A stretch of DNA of 64,000 bases from DASQPR01 sp963797675 (lineage in GTDB: Bacteria; Actinomycetota; Actinomycetes; Mycobacteriales; Micromonosporaceae): assembly GCA_963797675.1 (NCBI GenBank), contig CAWCQQ010000002.1, positions 2,418,001 through 2,482,000 on the forward strand, written 5' to 3'. The notes beneath the pieces were generated by a model, which saw only the letters and a program-made list of their open reading frames with translations, searched no databases and was not told where the DNA came from. Within the stretch, counting starts at the first letter, position 1, and each line of letters opens with the position of its first letter. Below are positions 59,045 to 64,000 of the stretch, in pieces. Both the position numbers and the translations under genes were made by a program.

Positions 59045-59818
59045 TTACGGACGTGCGGTGATCAGCAGCGTCCGTCCCGGTGGCGCCGCGGGCTCCAACG
59101 ATGCGGCGTCGGCGCATCGGTCCACGGTCCAGCCGCAGCTCTCGATCGCCGCCCGATAGACGTCCGCCGGCAGGATCGTGCGCCACGGCTCGTCGGATGC
59201 ATTGCGACGGCGCGCGTTCGCCACCTCGACCGCCCGTGCCGAATCCACGCCGGGCGGATGCAGGGCAAGGCTGGCCACGAGCACGCTGCCGGCCGCGGCG
59301 CGCGATCGGAGGCCGGTCAGCAGGGCATCGCCGGTCGCTCGGTCGAGGTAGACCAGCAACCCCTCGCAGACAAACAGCGTCGGGATCGTTGCATCGTGGC
59401 CACCGCGATCGAGCGCCGCGGCCACGTCACCGTCGCCGAAGTCCGCCGGGATCATCAGCAGATCGGTAGTATCGGCCTGCATCGCCCGCAGCCGGTCGAG
59501 CTTGTCGGCCTGCGTGATCGGATGATCCAGCTCGATGTAGCGCACGCCGGGGGAGCGGTATCGGATCGCCCGATCGTCGTACCCGGCGCCGCAGATCACG
59601 ATCTGCCGGATGCCGGTGCGCAATGCGGTGAGCAGCTGATCGTCGACGAAGTGCGTACGCGCGAGGATGCCCGGGTGGTGCGCGTCGGTGGGCGCCATGC
59701 CGGCGCAGAGCCGCCGCTGCGCGTCCGGATCGCCGTCCGGGGTGTGCGCCCGCGTCATGTCGGCACGCATCAACGCCACTACCTGGCCGGTGCGGGAAGG
59801 TCCGATCCACATGCACAT
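59045..59818 (-). CDS. Leucine-carboxyl-methyltransferase-like SAM enzyme
   Basis: This 257-residue protein has QIVICGAGYDDRAIRY (SAM loop), YIELDHPITQADK and TLFVCEGLLVYLD, which mark the LCM/PPM methyltransferase group common in actinomycetes. Substrate unknown. The start could also be the ATG two codons downstream. It follows the dual-specificity phosphatase by 18 bp on the same strand. Confidence 0.85.
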   Translation of the reverse strand: MCMWIGPSRTGQVVALMRADMTRAHTPDGDPDAQRRLCAGMAPTDAHHPGILARTHFVDDQLLTALRTGIRQIVICGAGYDDRAIRYRSPGVRYIELDHPITQADKLDRLRAMQADTTDLLMIPADFGDGDVAAALDRGGHDATIPTLFVCEGLLVYLDRATGDALLTGLRSRAAAGSVLVASLALHPPGVDSARAVEVANARRRNASDEPWRTILPADVYRAAIESCGWTVDRCADAASLEPAAPPGRTLLITARP

Positions 59819-59836
59819 ATGCTACGCACTATCTTA

Positions 59837-60367
59837 CTAGATTGTCATCTTCAGCCATCGCTCAACGCTCTCCATGTAGGCCGGCACGAGGATCGCCTCC
59901 GCACGCGAGTCCAGGATCAGCTGGCCGGCATCCGCCGGTGCGTGCCCACGCAGCCGCAGAACCGCGTACGCCATCAGTACGGATCGCCGCCGCCCCTGCT
60001 GGCAGTGGATGAAGACGCGCGTACCGCTGTCGCGATCGAGCGCCGTGACCGCGAACCGTGCCGCCGCCGCCCAGCGCCGAGCCGGTTGCGGTTGCCCGAA
60101 GTCCCACATCGGCGCGTACGCCACCCGATCGGACCCGAACACCTCGCGCTCGACCGCAAGATCTTGCGACAACCACGTCTGTACGCGTGCCCGGCAATTC
60201 ACGACGTGCGTGATCCCGGCCTCGGTCAGCAGCGGCAGCGTGACCCCGGTCGGGAGATTGCCGACGGCGATCCGTTCGTCCCCGATCCAGCTGAACGCGA
60301 CCGCGTGTGCTTCCGGCCGGTAGATCCGGGTACTTGCCCGGTGGATGCTTCGTCGCCAGGTGGACAC
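59837..60367 (-). CDS. Dual-specificity protein phosphatase
   Basis: This 176-residue DSP-fold protein has signature HCQQGRRRS (HCx5RS) and the general-acid loop Asp in APMWDFGQP. All catalytic residues are present, so it should act on phosphoprotein or a small phosphoester. A GTG start is inferred. It begins 37 bp past the 3' end of the CUA tRNA and may lie on the same transcript. Confidence 0.87.
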   Translation of the reverse strand: MSTWRRSIHRASTRIYRPEAHAVAFSWIGDERIAVGNLPTGVTLPLLTEAGITHVVNCRARVQTWLSQDLAVEREVFGSDRVAYAPMWDFGQPQPARRWAAAARFAVTALDRDSGTRVFIHCQQGRRRSVLMAYAVLRLRGHAPADAGQLILDSRAEAILVPAYMESVERWLKMTI

Positions 60368-60403
60368 ACATCCGACTGTACGGAGTGCGCGAGCGACTCG
60401 ATG

Positions 60404-60475
60404 TGCTCCGAGCGGGAATCGAACCCGCTTCCAGCCGCTTTAGAGGCGGATGCTCACCCAATGAGCTTTCGGAGC
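60404..60475 (-). tRNA. tRNA with anticodon CUA (amber-decoding)
   Basis: The 72-nt cloverleaf has no encoded CCA. Acceptor stem GCTCCGA/TCGGAGC is 7 of 7 paired with discriminator A. The D stem is GCTC/GAGC with loop ATTGGGT. Anticodon stem TCCGC/GCGGC is 4 of 5 paired with loop CTCTAAA, giving anticodon CTA (60443-60441) with U33 and A37. The variable loop TGGAA is short (class I). The T stem GCGGG/CCCGC is perfect with loop TTCGATT. Odd core positions are A8 instead of U8, U15 facing A48, and U21. CUA pairs with UAG, so this would be a natural amber suppressor. The amino acid cannot be told from sequence. It lies 40 nt after the 92-residue gene and downstream of a pth gene with two in-frame UAG codons. 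Confidence 0.88.
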
Positions 60476-60515
60476 GCGTGGACGGACGCGACCGGCGCGC
60501 CCGTCCGTGAGCATC

Positions 60516-60794
60516 TCAGATCGCGTCAATGCGATCGCGAAGCTGCTCGTTCGCCACTGCGGCGCGGGCCGCGCGGTACTCGTCCGCGCTCAACGAGCGG
60601 CCGAGCCCGTCGAGCGTACGCAGGACGAAGCGCTGCGAGACGACCCGACGGTTGAGCGCATCGAGCGCCGCCGCCTGCCGCAGCACCTTGCGCTGCAGCC
60701 AACGAGTCGCGGTCGGGACGTCGCCGTCGAGCAGGGCGCGCAGAGCGTCCCGTTCGGCGATGACGTCGAGAAGTTCTTCCGGGGTTTCGGTCAT
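60516..60794 (-). CDS. Small helical protein coupled to the UAG-containing pth gene
   Basis: This 92-residue, almost entirely helical, charged protein begins MTETPEELLDVIAERDALRA and has QRKVLRQAAALDALNRR in the middle. No family recognised. Its ATG overlaps the TGA of the hydrolase gene (ATGA), with a strong SD (GGGAGG) inside that gene, so the two are translationally coupled. The CUA tRNA follows after 40 nt. The context suggests a partner in amber decoding or in control of the hydrolase, but this is inference. It contains no in-frame UAG and ends in TGA. Confidence 0.8.
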   Translation of the reverse strand: MTETPEELLDVIAERDALRALLDGDVPTATRWLQRKVLRQAAALDALNRRVVSQRFVLRTLDGLGRSLSADEYRAARAAVANEQLRDRIDAI

Positions 60795-61159
60795 GATTTC
60801 ACCTCCCTCCGCTGTGCGAGAGCGAGAGGAAGGCGAGCCAGCATGCGTGCTGCGGCCGGCTCGAATGCGGCCGAGGTCAGTGCGCCGTCAAGATCCGGTT
60901 CATGGAATCGTACGACGCGGAGTCCGGCCGTGGTCGCGTCGGCGCACAGCCGGCTGAGGCTGAGTTCGTCCGGGACAGCCAGCAACGCCAACGTATTGGA
61001 TGATGCGTGCCACGCGGAGGCCAGCTACGGAAACGCGAATGCGAACTCGATCGCTGCATGCAAGCTTTGACAGGCCTGGGTCCCCGGCGGCAGGTCAGCG
61101 CGGGTGACGACATATAGGCGATGGTGACCGAGGTGATGAGGGCCCTACCGGAATGGCAT
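60791..61159 (-). CDS. Pth2-type peptidyl-tRNA hydrolase with two in-frame UAG codons
   Basis: From the ATG at 61159 the frame runs 122 codons to TGA, interrupted only by TAG at codon 5 (61147-61145) and codon 45 (61027-61025). Between and after them lie RLYVVTRADLPPGTQACQS and LHAAIEFAFAFP, then LASAWHASSNTLALLAVPDE and FHEPDLDGALTSAAFEP, ending ARLPLAL. This matches the RADLPPG/Q/HA pattern and EPDL-LT-EP tail of Pth2-like hydrolases, which free tRNA from stalled peptides. Length is normal if both UAGs are read as sense. Without read-through only a tetrapeptide is made. There is no other good start before codon 45. A CUA tRNA is encoded 316 nt downstream on the same strand. Confidence 0.82.
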
Positions 61160-61165
61160 AGCGAT

Positions 61166-61194
61166 ACGGTACAGGTGCATCGCGTCCGGTTCAA
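61166..61194 (-). promoter_or_regulatory. Leaderless promoter of the pth-tRNA(CUA) unit
   Basis: On the minus strand TTGAAC (61194-61189), a 17-bp spacer and TACCGT (61171-61166) are followed by 6 bp and the ATG. Transcription would begin at or next to the A of the ATG, so the mRNA is leaderless. This independently supports the ATG four codons before the first UAG. Confidence 0.7.
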
Positions 61195-61202
61195 GGGCGA
61201 TC

Positions 61203-61237
61203 AACGGCTCCGCCACCACGCGGGTGACGGAGCCGTT
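61203..61237 (-). terminator. Hairpin after the GH3 gene
   Basis: AACGGCTCCG and CGGAGCCGTT (10-bp perfect stem, 15-nt loop) lie 10 bp past the GH3 stop and 8 bp before the -35 of the pth promoter. No T run follows, but it should insulate the pth-tRNA unit from GH3 transcription. Confidence 0.65.
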
Positions 61238-61246
61238 GGCCGATCG

Positions 61247-64000
61247 TTACGGCAGGATCCAGGCCTGGTTCGCCGAGCCGCCGCAGGTCCAGATCTGCGA
61301 CTGCGTGCCCGGTGTGGTCGAGACGTTCGTGTCGTCCAGACACTTACCGGATTGCGGGTTCACCAGCGAGTTGTTCGCGCCCGGTTGCCAGACCTGGGCA
61401 CCCGTCCCGTTGCAGGTGTAGAGCTGGACGAGCGTGCCGTTGGCCGTACCCCCGGCTTTGATGTCCAGGCACTTTCCGAGCGCCTGCAGCGTGCTGTTGG
61501 TCGCCACCGTCCACTGCTGCGCAGCCGTGCCGTTGCATGTGTACACCTGCACCGGCGTGCCGTCCGCGTTCGATGCCGATCGCACGTCGAGGCAGAGGCC
61601 GACATAGCCGGTGATCGGGCCGGTCGGGGCGCCGGTCGTGCCGTTGCCGGCCGGTGACGCCCATACCTGGTTCGCGCCGCCGGAGCAGGTGGCGATGTCG
61701 ACCTGCGTCTGCAGTGTGGTGGACGAACCCGGGTCGTCGAGGCATTTGCCGGTCGCCGGGTTGACGAGCGACGTGTTCGCGCCGGCCTGCCAGACCTCGG
61801 CCGTGCTGGTCGAGCACGTATCGACGTCGACGAGCGTGCCGGTCACCTCGAGGCACTTGCCGGCGACGCGGATCGTGCCGTCCGGCTCCGGTGTCCACTG
61901 CTGGCCGTTCGTGCCGTTACACGTGTAGATCTCGACCTTCGTGCCGTTCGTGTTGTTGTCGGCGGCCAGATCGAGGCACAGACCGGAGAAGCCGACCAGC
62001 GGCGTGGCCGGTATACCGGAGCCGGCCGGGGCGACGGTCCAGACGAACGACGTCTGGGCGTACGCGCCGTTGGCGTCCTTCGCGGTGACCATGACCGTGG
62101 TCGTTCCCGCTGTGGTCGGCGTACCGGTGATCGTGCCGGTACCGGAGATGGACGTCCCGGCCGGCAGGCCGGTCGCGGTGAACGCGGGTGTCTGCCCGGT
62201 CGTGCTGTCGTGGGCGGTCACCGACACCGACACGGACGTGCCGGCGATGCCATCCTGCGGGCCCGGTGCGGTGATCGTGACCGGTTGGCCGACCTGCGCC
62301 GCGGCCACCGCCAGCGAGCCGGTCAGCGGCAGGTTCGCCGCCGAGTCACCGACGTGGATGGTGTACGTGCCGGTATCGGTCGTCCACGCGTTCGTGCTCG
62401 AGTTCCAGTGACGCAGGTTGGTCTGCGTGACCGGGAACGTCACCGTCGTGCTGGCGCCGGCGGCGAGATTGACGCGGGCGAAGCCTTCCAGGTTTTTCGG
62501 TGGCTCACCCGACGATGCCGGATCGGAGATGTACAACTGCGCGACGTCGGCTCCGGCACGGGTGCCGGTGTTCGTCACGGTCGCCGTCACGGTCGACGCT
62601 CCACCCGCGGCGAGCGTACCGACCGAGAGATTCGAGAAGGCGAACGACGTGTACGACAGGCCGAACCCGAACGGGAACAGCGGCGTCAAACCGTGTGCGT
62701 CGTAGTAGCGGTAGCCGACGTCCAGTCCTTCGGAGTACTGGACCGTGCCGCCGGTACCGGGCCACTGTGCCGCCGTGTTCGCCGGCACCTGCGACAGGGA
62801 CGTCGGGAACGTCACCGGCAGATGCCCGGATGGGTTCACGTCACCGTAGAGCAGGGCGGCGATCGCGTTGCCGTCCTCTTGACCCGGATACCACGCCTCG
62901 AACACCCCGGCGACCGACGACAGCCACGGCATGGTCACCGCCGACCCCGAGTTGACCACTACGATCGTGTGCGCGTTGGCCGCGGCAACCGCCGAGATCA
63001 GCGAGTTGTTGGCGCTGGACAGGTCGATGTTGGCGAGGTCGCTGCCTTCGCTTTCGAAGTTGCTGACGAACACGACGGCAACGTTCGCCGCTGCCGCCGC
63101 CGTGGCGGCCGAACTGGTCGACGAGCCGTTGTTGTACGTGACCGTGACGCCACTGCCCGCGCGGGACGTGATCCCGGTGAGCGGAGTGACCGTGCCGCTG
63201 GAGTTCACGCCCGCGCTGCCGCCGCCGTCACTCTGCACGCTCGTGGAGGCGTCCGCGCCGATCACCGCGATCGAGTGTGTCGCCGTGGTCAGCGGCAGCA
63301 CGCTGCCGGAGTTCTTCAGCAGGACGGTGCCCTCCTCGGCGATCTGCCGGGCCGTGGTGACGTGCGCGGACGACGTCGCGGCCTGCGCCGGGGAGCCCTG
63401 CGGCGCCTTGTCGAACACGCCGAACGCGAACAGTTCGGTCAGGATCCGCGACGCCATCGCGTCCAGCGTCGCCTTCGATACGCTGCCGGCCGAGACCGCG
63501 CTCGCGAGCGCCGACCCGTAGAAGCCATCGTTGCCGGGCATGTCCTGATCCAGACCGGAGTTCGCCGACGCGACGGTGGAGTGGGTCGCGCCCCAGTCCG
63601 ACGTCACGAAGCCGGTGAAGCCGAGCTGCGTCCGCAGGTCCGAGTTCAGGACGGTCGGGTTCTGGCAGGCGTACGTGCCGTTGATCGTGCTGTAGGAGCA
63701 CATCACCGACGACGCCGCACCGGCACCCACCGACTGGGTAAACGCCGGGAGGTAGATCTCCTGCAGCGTGCGGGTGTCCACGATCGCGTTGTCCGACGGC
63801 GTATTGCGGTTCGTCTCCTGGTTGTAGACGCCCAGGTGCTTGACCTGCGCCATCACACCGGTCGACTGGACGCCCTGAATGTTCGCCGCGCCGAGTACCC
63901 CGTTCAGGTACGGGTCCTCGCCGATCGACTCGAAGGCGCGTCCCCAGCGCGGGTCCCGCACGATGTTGATCGTCGGCCCGAGATCGATGGTCGAACCCTT
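61247..64000 (-). CDS. GH3 beta-glucosidase with two ricin-type lectin domains (5' end outside window)
   Basis: The frame is open to the right edge (…LGPTINIVRDPRWGRAFE), so the signal peptide and first part of the barrel are missing. Present are the GH3 barrel with MAQVKHLGVYNQETNRN and nucleophile Asp in FVTSDWGATHS, the alpha/beta domain with VVNSGSAVTMPW and EAWYPGQEDG, a Fn3-like domain (LEGFARVNLAAGAS), an Ig-like domain (ITAPGPQDGIAG) and two ricin-B domains with several QxW repeats. It probably removes glucose or other sugars from beta-glycan oligomers outside the cell. It ends in TAA before a hairpin. Confidence 0.92.
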   Translation of the reverse strand, partial: KGSTIDLGPTINIVRDPRWGRAFESIGEDPYLNGVLGAANIQGVQSTGVMAQVKHLGVYNQETNRNTPSDNAIVDTRTLQEIYLPAFTQSVGAGAASSVMCSYSTINGTYACQNPTVLNSDLRTQLGFTGFVTSDWGATHSTVASANSGLDQDMPGNDGFYGSALASAVSAGSVSKATLDAMASRILTELFAFGVFDKAPQGSPAQAATSSAHVTTARQIAEEGTVLLKNSGSVLPLTTATHSIAVIGADASTSVQSDGGGSAGVNSSGTVTPLTGITSRAGSGVTVTYNNGSSTSSAATAAAAANVAVVFVSNFESEGSDLANIDLSSANNSLISAVAAANAHTIVVVNSGSAVTMPWLSSVAGVFEAWYPGQEDGNAIAALLYGDVNPSGHLPVTFPTSLSQVPANTAAQWPGTGGTVQYSEGLDVGYRYYDAHGLTPLFPFGFGLSYTSFAFSNLSVGTLAAGGASTVTATVTNTGTRAGADVAQLYISDPASSGEPPKNLEGFARVNLAAGASTTVTFPVTQTNLRHWNSSTNAWTTDTGTYTIHVGDSAANLPLTGSLAVAAAQVGQPVTITAPGPQDGIAGTSVSVSVTAHDSTTGQTPAFTATGLPAGTSISGTGTITGTPTTAGTTTVMVTAKDANGAYAQTSFVWTVAPAGSGIPATPLVGFSGLCLDLAADNNTNGTKVEIYTCNGTNGQQWTPEPDGTIRVAGKCLEVTGTLVDVDTCSTSTAEVWQAGANTSLVNPATGKCLDDPGSSTTLQTQVDIATCSGGANQVWASPAGNGTTGAPTGPITGYVGLCLDVRSASNADGTPVQVYTCNGTAAQQWTVATNSTLQALGKCLDIKAGGTANGTLVQLYTCNGTGAQVWQPGANNSLVNPQSGKCLDDTNVSTTPGTQSQIWTCGGSANQAWILP

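Noticed and set aside
60791..61159. Treating the Pth2 gene as an ordinary pseudogene or as a short 66-residue protein starting at 60991
   Set aside because: The frame is intact over 122 codons, both interruptions are UAG, the family motifs lie on both sides of each UAG, a promoter fits the upstream ATG and a CUA tRNA is adjacent. A short protein from 60991 would lack the N-terminal active-site half.
60877..61194. Alternative frame through the pth region starting MNRTRCTC
   Set aside because: It runs across the predicted promoter, has no family match and no SD. The neighbouring frame carries the conserved Pth2 motifs.

Overview
The window is high-GC DNA from an actinomycete. Supporting signs are GTG and TTG starts, leaderless genes, a complete GlgE alpha-glucan pathway, a SigB/SigF-family sigma factor and many large secreted glycoside hydrolases with discoidin (F5/8 type C) or ricin-type lectin domains. 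A Micromonosporaceae-like soil organism is plausible, but the genus cannot be fixed from sequence alone.

Layout. 0-19.4 kb is a polysaccharide-degradation region: a GH30 glucanase with ricin domain, a discoidin-DUF1996 protein, a LacI-family repressor, a discoidin/GH16/TIM-barrel fusion, a lipoprotein GH3 and a discoidin-Fn3-beta-helix protein. A 14-bp palindrome ties the first of these to the LacI repressor. An intact IS5-family element (15261-16303, 3-bp duplication) sits exactly in the stop codon of a quinone reductase, beside a tandem array of small hairpins. 19.8-27.3 kb holds a methyltransferase, patatin and acyltransferase, a GPH transporter, an S1P-lyase-like PLP enzyme, a tiny secreted peptide, Nudix and glyoxalase-fold proteins. 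27.4-35.5 kb is glgE, treS, mak, glgB. 35.6-47.3 kb holds a teichoic-acid-type glycerophosphotransferase, lpd, an ornithine-lipid olsB-olsA pair, a GGDEF-EAL protein, an HD protein, a DnaQ-like exonuclease with BRCT and an MHYT sensor. 47.3-51.9 kb is a TetR-controlled heterodimeric ABC exporter. 52-59 kb holds a glycogen-debranching-type enzyme, ybjQ, the sigma factor flanked by two consensus SigB-type promoters, a glycosyltransferase and small enzymes. 61.2-64 kb is a GH3 beta-glucosidase with two ricin domains, cut by the window edge.

The most interesting locus is 60.4-61.2 kb on the minus strand. A class I tRNA gene with anticodon CUA, which reads the amber codon UAG, lies in the same apparent transcription unit as a peptidyl-tRNA hydrolase (Pth2-type) gene. 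That gene is open over 122 codons except for two in-frame UAG codons (codons 5 and 45), and it ends in UGA. A leaderless promoter (TTGAAC, 17 bp, TACCGT) places the first base at the ATG. An unrecognised 92-residue gene is translationally coupled between them. This looks like a self-contained amber-decoding module in which full-length hydrolase needs the suppressor tRNA encoded just downstream. At least a dozen ordinary genes in the window end in UAG, so suppression must be weak, conditional or context dependent.

Many long genes carry one or more single-base frameshifts (GH30, beta-helix, GPH transporter, PLP enzyme, glgE three times, glycerophosphotransferase, GGDEF-EAL twice). They are otherwise well conserved, so base-calling indels are more likely than real decay. 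The two UAG codons in the hydrolase are not of this kind, because its frame is unbroken.
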